Assembly (NCBI RefSeq): GCF_016906535.1
Contig: NC_057375.1
Span: forward strand, 1,860,001-1,924,000
Length of the DNA: 64,000 bases
Direction of reading: 5' to 3'
From: Rhizoctonia solani
Taxonomy: Eukaryota; Basidiomycota; Agaricomycetes; Cantharellales; Ceratobasidiaceae
Made by a program: the position numbers and the translations under genes. Below the pieces are notes generated by a model. That model searched no databases and had not been told where the DNA came from. It saw only the letters and a program-made list of their open reading frames with translations. This document shows positions 47,114 to 58,507 of this stretch, one piece after another (the first letter of the stretch is position 1; every line of letters begins with the position of its first letter).

Positions 47114-47479
47114 GTTTCGATCGGGCGCTTATGACGCACCGATCATCATCTTTGGATGATATGTCCGAACATTACACGATCGGACAACCACGATCAATTG
47201 AACAACGTGAATAACGTGTTGTGCGCCCTCTGGCTGTTGTCTCCCCTCGACGCAATATTGGCACTGCTAGCTTCACCAGGAGACGGCTTTAATTAAAGAA
47301 CTTGAAACGATCCCGACTTTTCGAGTCAGAACCGCGAGGGTCCTTGACGTCCAAAATGGCAATCAGCATCATATCCCGCTCCCTCATTTCCTGACAGAAG
47401 CTGCAGCCGCATAAAAGCAACCCAATACCTGTACCTACATCTTTCGCCTCTACGCACAGTCATTTTACTATTCTATGTA
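47114..47479. other. Spacer before the Tc1 element
   Basis: No gene seen; ends with the TA target dinucleotide at 47478-47479. Confidence 0.4.
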
Positions 47480-48753
47480 CTAGCGGGGAGAAAAAGTTTG
47501 GAAATGCCGGCACGTGATGGCCCAGAATTTGTACAATACATCTTACTATGTCTCGCAAACGCGGTTGAGAGCTCCCTGTGACTTGTTGAGCTCAAATAAT
47601 TACAATACACAATGAGGGCAATTCATATCCTGAAATACTTGCAAAAACTGGTGTTCCCCCATCTGTGGCATGCAAAACTGTTAAACGTTGGGAAACATAC
47701 GGCACCCTTGCCTCCTTGCCTCAATCTGGCCGCCCATGCAAATTCTCACCTTGATTGTGCCGTCTAGTCATTTGTACCCTCCTTTGCCATTGTTTTGAGC
47801 CATATTCATCTATTGCTACTAGAGTAGGTAATGGCCTTACTGCTGTGCAAGTCAAGTACATTGCCCAGAGCCGGCGCTACCGCCAATATGTTGCGCGCCA
47901 AAAGCCATTCTTAGATAAGCAAAAGGTCCTAAAGCGTCTAGAATGGGCTTGCGTGAACTGGTTTAGGAACTGGGATGAAGCCATTTGGACTGACAAGCTC
48001 CAGTTGGGGACCGGCAATCACTCAGTTCACCCAATGGTCACCCGGAAACCCGGAGAGGCATATCTCCCGGAATGCCTAGCCCCAACCTTTCAAAGTGGCC
48101 ATGAAGCATTAATGGTATGGGGGTGTATCTCCCATGGGTATAAGGGGCCACTTATCCAACTGGAGATGGCTCCCTGGCTGCAATTGCGTAATGGGAGGTG
48201 GAGGGGGGGAGGGTTCAACTCAGAAGGATATGTTATGCAGGTCCTAAATGGTCCACTTAAGGACTTCATTGCACAGATGGAGAAAGTCAAGGGACACAGG
48301 ATGCTAGTAGTTGAAGATGGGGCCCCAGCACACAAAGGAAAGCTAGCCAAACAGGCTTGTGAAGAACTTGGTATTAAACACATTGCACACCCCCCAAGTT
48401 CACCAGACCTAAACCCAATAGAACCATTATGGATGGAACTTAAGCGACGTGTGTACAGTACCCCTGGGGCCCGAAGAAGTCTTGAGCACCTTTGGAATGC
48501 CACTGAAGCTGCCTGGAAATCCTTCACAGCAGATGATATCAATAAGTACACACGGAAAATGCCATCTTGGGTAACAGCTTTAGTTAAGTCAAAGGGACTC
48601 CCAACAAAATTCTAACACTTGTTTATCTCTCCTACTGTATTTTAACCAATGTATTTCCTGTTTCTATATACTACATTCATGCGGCCAGGGGAGAGCAAGT
48701 TTTCTTTTAGCGCCCAAATCACGCGCCATTTCCAAACTTTTTTCCTCCGCTAG
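47480..48753 (+). mobile_element. Tc1/mariner-type DNA transposon, structurally complete
   Basis: The left end CTAGCGGGGAGAAAAAGTTT and the right end, whose reverse complement is CTAGCGGAGGAAAAAAGTTT, form inverted repeats of about 28 bp that continue through GGAAATG. TA dinucleotides (47478-47479 and 48754-48755) flank the 1274-bp unit, as expected for Tc1 insertion. One transposase gene lies inside. The inverted repeats differ at a few bases, so the insertion is not brand new. Confidence 0.9.
47620..48615 (+). pseudogene. Tc1-type transposase, DD34E, with a premature stop
   Basis: The N-terminal part has helix-turn-helix-like text, ILAKTGVPPSVACKTVKRW and SLPQSGRPCKFSP, then TGA at 47752-47754. 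Beyond it, in the same frame, come LCRLVIC, SIATRVGNGLTAVQVKYIAQ, RQKPFLDKQKVLKRLEWA and the catalytic domain: WTDKLQLG (first Asp), VVEDGAPAHKG (second Asp) and DLNPIEPLWMELKRRVY (Glu). There are 34 residues between the second Asp and the Glu. Several residues around the stop read Cys where Arg is likely (CLVIC, LLCHC), which fits CGN to TGN changes, and the stop itself fits CGA to TGA. The catalytic residues survive, but a full protein cannot be made. First exon start is uncertain. Confidence 0.85.
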
Positions 48754-48889
48754 TACTACCATGGCTACTTGTACGACGATTTGACGCATTGGCAATTCGA
48801 GTTTGCCTACTATTGGTTTTGGAGCTATGCTGTGGTTTGTGTCTGGATGCACTTGGGTATGCTGGCAATTAATTTACCCCAGGGAATTG

Positions 48890-50290
48890 GTGGTATGACA
48901 TACGGGAACTTTGTTTCTTCCGAGGATGGACCCAGATTAAGCGTAAGGGTTGTTCACTCTTGAGCTATAGTATTGCTGAGCTAATAGATTTCATAGTTGT
49001 TAGACCAGCTACTCGAGCTTGGACGCACCCATTGGGATACTGCCAGAGGCTATGTGAGCTAATTCAGGCCGTTGGACTATAATACTACCAAGCTGAAAGG
49101 TTACACTAGGGTGATTCTGAAGAGTTAATCAGTAACTGGTTCAAACGTACCGGAAAATATGACCAGGTAACCATTATCCAGGGGTTCAATCAATAGTAAA
49201 CTATTATCTCTTGATATCAGATCTTCTTGGTAACGAAGGTAAGTGGATGCAATTTGGCCCGCTGATTGACATAGGTTCAACCCATTCATATCAGTTTGGG
49301 GTAGATTCCAGCCAACCTGGCGGGCTGCGTGCAAATGGGACACCAAAATGGTATGTACCATAAGGCCCGCCTTTTCTATTCGCTAAACTTGAGGTCTAAC
49401 AGTGCCGAAAAATGCTTCAATGATTACCTAGAGAAATTGGGTGTCGATATCATCAGCTTGTACTACATACAGTGCATAACACAAAGACACCAACCGAAGT
49501 GACTATTAATGTTCTAGTAGAGCAAGTCAAGTAAGGAACTTAGAAGCCATACAACTTATTAATCGCTCATATACTATTTAAAGGCCTGGAAAGATTCGCC
49601 ATATTGGGCTTTCCCAACCTTCATTTGCAACAATCCGTCGCGCTCACAAGGTCCACCCAATCGTCGCTATTCAGGTCGAGGTCGGTCGGAGAGTTCCACA
49701 ATCAAAAGGCTATGATTGACATTTTATCAAGTATTCGCCATTTGAGCGTTTGATTGAACAACAAGAACACCTTCTGGAAATAGCGCGAGAGCTTGTAACT
49801 GCTGTTATGGCCTATTCTCCCTTGGGCAAAGGCTTACTCACAGAGCAAACCGTAAGCGATAGCCAGGCTCATTGTATCTACATAGCTTTCTTTTCAGACC
49901 TCTCAGGATCACTTTTCGGATGGCGACTTCCGAAAGCAAATCCGGAAATATTCTCAGGAGAATTTCCAGAAAATTCTGAAGCTAATCGATGGGTTCAAGC
50001 AAATCGGAAAGGCCCATGATGCTACTTCGGGACAAGTGGCTCTTGCATACTTGCTTGAGCAAGGGGACGATATTATCCCCATATCAGGATGAGTAGCTTA
50101 GCTTAATATGAGGTCTCAGAACTCACAAGTTGTATTGTCTAGGTCGCAATGCATTGAATGCATCGAGGAAATTTTCGGCGGCAGTCGGACCAAGCTGACT
50201 ACTGAGGAGCTTCAGACGCCGAGGAAGTTGGTGGACGAGACGGAAATCATTGATGCTCAATATCCTCCTGTGCTTCAAGCGATATTGTAG
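48890..50290 (+). CDS. Aldo-keto reductase (AKR13-like), partly disrupted
   Basis: An NADPH-dependent reductase of unknown substrate, from a different AKR branch than the 15.4-16.9 kb gene. Blocks in order: [19 protein letters not shown] (active-site Asp), [23 protein letters not shown] (Lys), [145 protein letters not shown] and [15 protein letters not shown], stop 50288-50290. The N-terminal TxIGFGAMGL block was not found (the first exon may be [16 protein letters not shown] at 48895). The frame breaks after LYYI (about 49470), where an HR(D/A)D motif is usual, and the intron after IPISG (about 50090) has no good GT donor. The Tc1 element ends only about 140 bp upstream. Confidence 0.7.
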
Positions 50291-51142
50291 GCTGATACAC
50301 CCGAGTTACCTTGAGTTGCCAAGTTGTGTAAATAGTTTAATTTGATAGCATAGGTAGATAGGCAGTTTCCTGTATTAAAAACCGAAGTAATTGCGTGTAG
50401 ATTATTCAATGGACCACTCTGATCACTATGTAGCACTGGTGCTAACATGTGGAGGCAGAATTTGCGCGCTCCAACTAGCTGAAATATTCGGCAATATTAA
50501 TTGGGTTGACATTATAGAATAAGTATTTCATGAGCTTCAGTCGAGCTCGGAATTACTGGAAGTGTAATATTGGTGTGTATGCGATAAGGTAGCCAGGGTA
50601 TCCCCGCAGCAAACGTATTCATAGGGGATTATGAGGCACATACACTTTATTCCCGGGTTTATAACTGAGCTTACAGTGGATGAAACGCATTTCTACGGTC
50701 TTCAGCGGCCCGGACCATGACAAAGAACACAGACCTACTTGCCCATGTTCTTTCAGAACGCTGTTTGATAAATGACGTGCCTCCAACATTTGGCTCAGGC
50801 AATCTTTGTCTCACTCAGGCCCCTAGTTTAAACCAAGTGACTACACACTTTAAGGCTCTAACTCTCAAGATATAGTTACTTTCTAAGACCTCAGGGGCGC
50901 AAAATTCGACCAGCGTCATATTTTGCTCTTCTTGGTTTCCCGAACGTTGTGAGAGTGATCGGCGAATTGGCCGGTCCCTGCCAGCCTCTAAGCGCCAATC
51001 CCCGGATCCAGCGCCTTTTACGCGCTGGATTGTTTGTCCAACACCACCACGCGAGTGTCGAGGATCTTGTTGTGGGCACACAAGGTAAGGACAAGTTTAT
51101 CGCATCACTTTGAATAAACTTAATATTGTTGATAGGGTAGTC
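50291..51142. other. Spacer upstream of NDC1
   Basis: No coding sequence supported. GTAAGGAC at about 51085 and TTGATAG near 51134 could bound a 5'-UTR intron just before the ATG. Confidence 0.4.
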
Positions 51143-53541
51143 ATGTCTGCGGTAACACGAACGACATTCCCTGCAGCCCAGCTTCCTGCCAAACCTACGT
51201 CAACGTCATACGAGAATGCATGTCGGGTTAGTCTCAGCTAAACATCTGAAATATACACAGTTGATTGAATGTGAATCGTTAGCACATTCTGAGTCAGCGC
51301 TTTCGTCAGCTCTTGCATAAGTCGGCTACTCTTGCTGCTGTCGTTGTGTTCGTATCTACGCTCAACCTCCGAGGTGAGTAGACTGACGACTGCCTGCTAT
51401 CTCCTGGCTAACAAATCATAGGCCCCATTTTATCATCGATACTCACAAATGCTATACATATTTCTCTGGCGTTTGTGTTCGGCATATTACCTACACTGGT
51501 TGCTCGAAAAATTCGCCGACGAGGTATGGCTCGATATCTCTTGCTAGTATTTTGATTAAAACGACATCGATAGCCCTTCAAACGCCTCGGCCCAAGACTC
51601 TCGTTGCAGAAATTGGGTCTCTCTCGCTTCTCTATCTCGCACTATACGCCGTTTCGGGGCTTGTGCTTGCAGAGTGCTACGCCACGTTTGTGAGCCTGCG
51701 TGTCCAAGGTCTCAAACTTTCACTATTCACCGGCTCAAAGTATGTCATCTTGCTTCTCTATACTCTATTGAAATTAAACAGAACCACAGCCGGTACCCAT
51801 GGAGCATAAATGAACGACATGTCATGCTTTGCTGGGGGAACACTCTTTTAGGAGCAACATACGCTGCGTTGGATGGAATCCAGCACCGGAATCCCGCGTG
51901 GTTGCGTCGTTATGTGAGTTCCACTCTCTAGTTGGCTTTGCACGAAGCTAATATGTGACTTAGGGTGGTTTCACGCAACGTCGTAGCACAGCAACCTGGA
52001 AATCGGTTTCACGCTCTGCAGTCTTGGCTGCGTACTACTGGCCGATTTTCACTATTGCCTATTTCGTCTGCAGAGTACCGTTTCTGCTTGTTACGAATAA
52101 GTTTCTAGGATTCGTACTGAGGTAAGTATCGGTCAAATTGTCCATTGCATCTCTGACCTTATTTTTATCAAGCCCGTTTTTACACTTTATGATGCGTGGA
52201 GGAGCTTTCTGGCAACTCTTGTCATTCTCGTTGTTCTGGCGCATGTTTGTTTTGCAATTGACGACACTTGTCATGTGGGACGTCGCGGGGGAGTGGTTCG
52301 AAATCAATGCGAGCCAAGTGAGTGCCCCCCAGTATCGATTTAAAACATGATTTGACCTGCCTCAATAGGTTATTCACCTTTCTCAATTCAAAGAAGATCC
52401 CAATGCTGTTCTTATTGCTGGACTGCAAAGTCAAGACCCATACTACAAGGTTCGTCCCTTGATCACTTTCGTCGTCTCTTTGTATTAAAAAGTTTGACAG
52501 TACTTTGCATTTGCTGAATTGGCCAATGTTGTATCCACTCGTCCTCCTCGCAGAGTTGCTTTGTTCTCAGATCTCAAGGCCAATCCTACGGCCTGGGAAC
52601 AAGTATGCCGCGAGTGTTTATTATTCCTCGGCAAAGATTACACTAGAGTTATTGGGAGAAGTGGGCCAGCGTCTACAGGTGAATACAGTCCTTTGCTCTA
52701 CTTGAATCAGAACTAACCCATGCGTAGCAGTAACGTCAGCTCCAAGCGCACCGGTCACATCCAAAAGCTCTACATTGTCCACCGGTCCAGTATATAAGCA
52801 TCCGACTCAATCGACGGGCCCCATCGACGCATTCGTGGGCGCCGCCAACACTGTTGCCACAGTTATCCCAGCCAACCTCAGCGTACCTGCCATCTTTTTG
52901 CCGACCCCCCATCCTACGGCCTCTGCCCCGTCTTCAGTACCTTCGATTACCCAGCCTTGGAAATTTAACTTGCCCAACCTGGTAGATTTCGACAAGCTGA
53001 TTGGGAAGCTGCCTCCTGTTTGGGCACGCCGGGTTCGTTCAGTTGTCCGGGATCGAAAAGAGGCCGTGCTTGAAGGCTTGTTGGAAGGTCGAGCTGCAGA
53101 TGTATGGATCGTTGAAGGTGAGTTTCAATTGATAATCCGTCTTGAGACCGTTTAATCTAAACACATACATATTAAACAGCTCTCTCGACACTTATCGCCC
53201 AGTCACTCCACGAGGACCCCTATGGTCGCGTTCAGCGAGACATCCCGCGCGTTTTGGAGGCATTTGTTTCTTATCTTGGGGCGCTGGAGCAATTGATCGA
53301 AGAGGTCAATGCAGACTTGACTCCAGAGAGCGAAGATGCTGTGCGGGCCGTTGTGCAACCCGTTGCGGATGGTGGGTGTTATTTTCTTAAACAGCAACTC
53401 CCGTTACTGATCATAATGGCACTCGTAGCCCTAAGGGAAGGGATCCGTATGATCGTACTCGAGTTTGGACATCGCCTAAAAGCATTTACGTTCCCGCCCC
53501 GCGTGGCGAAGCGGCTACAGACCATGGTGGATTATTTGTAG
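51143..53541 (+). CDS. NDC1: Nucleoporin NDC1 (transmembrane nucleoporin)
   Basis: Ndc1 anchors nuclear pore complexes and spindle pole bodies in the nuclear envelope. MSAVTRTTFPAAQLPAKPTS precedes YENACRHILSQRFRQLLH, then membrane helices SATLAAVVVFVST, LTNAIHISLAFVFGILPTLV, LSLLYLALYAVSGLVLAECY, SAVLAAYYWPIFTIAYFVCR and LLSFSLFWRMFVLQLTTLVM. The hallmark INERHVMLCWGNTLLGATYA lies between them. The cytosolic/pore half includes ASQVIHLSQFKEDPNAVLIA, LQSQDPYYKYFAFAELANVV and PRRVALFSDLKANPTAWEQV, then a Ser/Pro/Thr-rich linker, LPPVWARRVRSVVRDRKEAV, ALSTLIAQSLHEDPYGRVQR and a C-terminal AKRLQTMVDYL, stop 53539-53541. About twelve introns, all in frame. An apparently sound housekeeping gene. 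Confidence 0.9.
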
Positions 53542-56500
53542 ACCGTTGATTACCCTTGCTTTCTGGTCGCGCTTTGTCCTTTTAGATAGCTTGGTCATTC
53601 AATACCTGGGGTATTATTTTTTTCGGCTATCGGATTGTTTTTATCGTGCCCTTTGGTTTGCGTTTGCAGCAAAGTCATTGGTGGATTATTCGCCGCTGTA
53701 CAGTAATGGGCCCTAAAGGTCCAAATAGCAAAATATTTACCCTGATTGGGCTTTTCTATAGCGGGCTCATAAGGATATGATTCAATGGGTTGAAACGGAG
53801 GTCTCGGTCTCTAGGGAGCTCAATTTAAAACTTGATCTCATAAGCTTAAGCTTGAGGATATGCGCGATCAACGTAGGGGAGTTTCGGGGAGGTGAGCAGG
53901 ATATATGTGTCAAAGGTAAGAGATCGCAATGAGCCCAGTATAATAGTTCTCGATAGGTGTGGGCTGGCTGCGAACCGCGTGGCCAGTCGGTACCGGTTGA
54001 ACGTGGTTTATTTCCTTGTCATCATCTTTTCAGATTGAAATCTAAAGCCGCTTTACCGCGTGTATATATACACCTGTCGTTCGATTGGGGCAAGTCGGAT
54101 AAGGGCTCTATGGTGTAGTGCTTACAATTAATTACGAGAGCACATGGGCAAAACACAGATTTGGGAACTCTGAGGGCAAAAATCATTGATTACAAACGAT
54201 TTGGAGAGACTGGTACATTTTGTTGTGTTGATTCATGAGAACCAGAAACCTGGCATGATTCTTATCGTTATATCGCCTTAGTAAACACGATGTATATAAC
54301 ACGTAGTGTCATTAATGTATTAGAAATCCATGTATGTCTCAGGCGCTTGCTCTTTAATAATACTTGCCAACGCGCGGGCGTTTCATCCCGTAGCCATTCG
54401 TATCCTAGCGGTGGAAAAGAAAAGAATGGATACATTAAAGGGTTCTTGGCCTAGCCAAGATTGTAGGATACAAGAAAGGTTTCACAGCACATTACAAGGC
54501 CCCCACGAATGCCCCCCCCCCCCACGATCGCGGGCCCCTGCAGAAACCTGTCATGCAGTACAGAAAGTAAAATGAAAGTCGGAAAGGAGCGTCGATCTCA
54601 TAGCCAAGTGCACATTAGCGGGTTAATGAATTTCATTTGGACTGGCCAGTGATTCAGTTATGCGTCGGTACTGGTGATTGGAGGGACTTCAACAACAGCT
54701 TGACATCTACCTCTGCTGCTCCTAGAACCACTATCTCAATTCTGTATCAATTAAAAGACATTGAGGAAGCTCTTACCGAATACAATGCTTCGTGTCATCA
54801 GGCAGAAGTGAGGGCTGTGGTGGATTTGAACCGGAAGTCAAGACGCTACTAATCCAAGATGACATCAATTAATCTATAGATATACAGGCTTGGTGAATAC
54901 TTACGACTCGGAGCTCGAGGCAGCTGTGGCGAGTGCAGTCTCGGAGGGAGGCGCGGACTGAACATTATTGTGAGACACTATGGCCATAGTAACGAACGTG
55001 AGGTGTTATAAATTTAAAAGTGCACTGAGTACGAGGTCGAATGTTTCTTCTGACTGCAACTGACATTGTATGGGCCAGCTTTTAAATAACTCAACCGCAC
55101 AGCACAATAGTCTCTTAAGTGGTTAGAGAGCAACACGTAGCTAATGATCTCGCGTCTTGGCCTGGAGTGGCAACGTGTCCACAGGTTGAGCCAACAACTC
55201 CGGTGAGGGCCAGTAGGACTCACTTACAGTGAGTACGTTACCGTACCTCTGAGGGCTAGCCTAACCTGGGCTGTTGAGACAGGAGAACGAACTAAACGAC
55301 TAAAGTAGCACGTGTAAAAGACATAAGAAGTTTGTACTTTGTAATCTTTACCACTTCAGCCGAATAGCTGGGATTTTGGGATCGCAAGACGTCATGAGAT
55401 CCCATGGTTGACATCCAAATGATTGCCCCAGTACATACTTGCTTGGCTTTGTGATTACGTGATATCGCCCGGCAAAGATATGAACTTCTTTGCATAGCCT
55501 TATAGCTTACGATCAGTCACTCATTGACAGCGGCGCTCGCACAAAGTCCAACAAGAGCCTGGTTCGTTCCGGAGCAGACGCAATTTCAGGGAGCCTCAGA
55601 GCTGATCGGGATAACTGAATTGAACTAGGCACAGCCCGATCCAGTCCGGCACAGAATTGTATCATTATTGGTTCATTTCACCAAAGTTTCTAACAGGCTA
55701 CTTCCTTCAGTTCTCATTATAATCAGAGGTCTTGGTAGGAATTTTATGAATCGGCAGCTTGGTTGGCGAGGCTTTCATCCCGCATGCGTTATCCATTAAG
55801 ACATTATTCTCGTGGCTCAGAGCGCCACGATCTGATGTTCACCCATGCTATGGTGAGCCTCATGATTAACACGCGTTTTCGGCCACATGCATCTGACACA
55901 TTATCAGTTGTGCCCATCCTGTGAATATCTGACTGTCGTTCTTATGATTGGGTGCTTCTCGGTATTTTTGGCAAGGCGGTGTACCTATGAGTAGCTAGTA
56001 GCTACTAGTACCGGTAGTTTTATCCGTCTATCTCTTGGGGAATTCAGCCTGAATGTAATTTGTGCTTTGCGGTTCTACTGAGTTAGACCCTATGGAAAGG
56101 TCTTGGTCATATTCACGGATAGGCGATCACCGAGTTCTTTTCCACCTCTGCTCCATTGTCTGCTGAAAATGAGGCCACAGTAGCCCAAATTTTATCTTAA
56201 GATGTGATTAGATAACCGGGCTTTAAGCTCTGCATCAGTTTTGACTTAGGCTCTGGTGGCTCCGCGTATACTTCAGAGTATTACTGGTACAAGGGCATAG
56301 GTTTCAAATTCGGTAAGTTTTGGTGAATTATTGTTTAATCGGTCGATCACACTATATAGAAATATCAAGAGCGACTAAGCAAGTAGGTAAAAAGTAAACC
56401 AATTTCCTCAAACAGTCCGTTGTCTCAACCCAGTTGAATGGAACCATTGGGAGAAAACTTGGCAATCGCGTTGCCCCGATGTGGTGTAGAGCAGGAGGAA

Positions 56501-56779
56501 TCCGTAGAATTAGATGAAACTCTTGATCGATGACGCAGCCATTTTATCTAATCTTAAAATTTATGTGGGATTCGGGTTGGAATCCTGATGAAAATGCCTA
56601 TATGCAGGGTGTGACCGTAAGGCACTCGAAATTGGCGTATTGAACTAATACTTACTAATAAAGTTCTGGAAAAGGGTACCCGAGATTCTACGAACCGCCT
56701 TTGGCTGTCGCTGTTCTACCATCAAATGATCTTGTCATGTGCGCTCGATACCATGTGTTTACCGCTGGATGTATAAGCC
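53542..56779. other. Long gene-poor stretch
   Basis: About 3.2 kb without a convincing gene. A run of eleven C at about 54513, TATATATACAC near 54063, and an A-box-like TGGTGTAGTGC at 54113 (no matching B box) were seen. The open frame 54637-54852 includes YQLKDIEEALTEYNAS and RAVVDL, faintly like the end of a zinc alcohol dehydrogenase. That may be a remnant, with low confidence. Confidence 0.4.
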
Positions 56780-57700
56780 ACCCGAGGAGACTCAGTCAGT
56801 GTGCGCCACTTTGGCACCCCAGATTATAATAGTTTTGTCGCCACACCCCGAAACAACGTGAGAACCATCGGGAGGCCAAGCTATCGAAGTGATCTCGTGA
56901 CTATCGCCAACAAGGGGGGACTTAAGGGGAACCATCATTCACCCCCCGAATCGAACAGTTTGATCATTAGAAACCGAAGCGATGTAGTTCGCATCAGGTG
57001 AGTAAGCGACGAAATTGACCGAGTCAGTTGCATACTTTACCGGCGCTGGATCCCGAAACAACTTGGCTGCCCTTAGCCGAACATGCAAGCGATATGACTG
57101 GCCCGTTTGACATAACGGTAAGTGGAGTGGTTTGTGGTTACGGTTTATATCTCAATTCGTATCGTTTGGTCAGCTGACCCCGAGACCACGCGGGGATTTC
57201 CATTGGGCAAGAATACCACCGATTCGACGGTGTCAGTCTGCCCTTGGAGCGGGCCAATGAATAAGCGTGCGCTGAGTACATCCCATATGCATACTGTGTT
57301 ATTCGCAGAATCAGCGGCAATATTAATAAATAGGCCATTGGGCGAGCAAGCAATGGATCTGATCGAATTGGTGTGACCTACAGGATGCCTCGGCCTCCCT
57401 GGTTAAATTGGGAGTCCCATATATGAGTGCTGCCATCTGTTGTATCAGCACCGTCTGGAGAGCGTACTGCTGATAGAAATGGAAGACTATGCCCGTTCGG
57501 GGGCCAGTGCGTTAGATAGCCAATCCCGGTGCCCCATATACTAGTATATCATTGTATTTACCCTTCAAGAGTGTTGGTGAAGAACGGAAATTTCAGATCC
57601 CCCTTTGAAGACCCATGGCATTTAGCTTAGTGGAAGAGAATGATAAAACAGGAATAGTTCTATTATACTTACATAGCGCCACTACCGGATTCAAAGTCAA
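56780..57700 (-). pseudogene. WD40-repeat protein relic
   Basis: On the minus strand, WD40-type blocks lie in changing frames: YLTHWPPNGHSLPFLSAVRS with PDGAD, GSTHIWDSQF, GHTNSIRSIACSPNGLFI, ANNTVCIWDVLSARLF, TDTVESVVFLPNGNPRVVSG with SADQTIRI, VNFVAYSPDANYIASVSNDQ with TV, HEITSIAWPPDGSHVVSGCG with DKTIIIW. Stops and frame changes (for example just after TIRI and after NQTV) break the repeats. At least four blades are recognisable. No N-terminal NACHT or other domain was found upstream. It is probably a decayed fragment of a large WD40 family gene. Confidence 0.7.
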
Positions 57701-58507
57701 CCCCGACCCATGTTTGTCCTCAAAAATGTCTTACAGACAGCTATAGGCTGATACAAGGATTTGGATAGTAGCAATATGATGTGTTATATGTGTACAGAAA
57801 TCTGTCTCCTTTTTATTTTGATTCAAATCGTTTTCTTATTGACCCTGAGTAATCGGAGACTTGCTGATCATCCAAAAAAAACCCAAAATCGTTTTTTCTA
57901 TGCACTCTCAATGCTCAGATGACTTGTTTTTTCGCCTCTCTTCGTGTTCAAATCATATGTGTGGTAAGTGTTAATAGCCTCTATTTATGTCGATTTTTTA
58001 TTATTCAACTTGCGGGAGATATGTGAGTGACGATCAAAGAGGGGTACGGATTTTGGTGTATCAAAGGGGTCAGCACTCTGTGCCACAAGGTTTGAGCTCG
58101 ATGCTGTGTCGAGGTTATCGAATTTCAAACTTTGATTACTCTTCGGTTTCCAATTGCAATGTTGCCCCACCACCGACCGAGCGACTTTGTCCTTCACTGT
58201 GCGAGTGTGGGCTAAACTACACATTTTTGTTAGATGTGCATAGAAGCCACGTGACACTGGTGTCTGACAATCGTAGGATATAGATTTGTCTTTGTTAGCT
58301 GTGGTAGGCTGGGTTATTGGGTGACCACTGGATTATGTAGTGAAGTTTACGTGGGCTGAGGCAAGGATCCACACGATTGGTATTGAGATTCTTGGAAACT
58401 CCCAGCGGGTACTCTGATCCCGAATCCATGAGTGATGTCAAGTGCAGTGGAAGTTAACCCAGTTCTTGCTCAAAACAACCATCACAGGCCATAGCTCCAC
58501 AGAGACA
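57701..58507. other. Spacer, gene-free
   Basis: No supported feature before the Zn2Cys6 gene. Confidence 0.45.

Noticed and set aside
54106..54180. tRNA-like start GGCTCTATGGTGTAGTGC
   Set aside because: It resembles an A box, but no B box (GTTCGA) and no pairing acceptor end follow, so no tRNA can be folded.
54815..54845. GGTTCAAATCC on the minus strand, like a tRNA T-loop
   Set aside because: The bases around it do not form the T-stem and no cloverleaf can be built.
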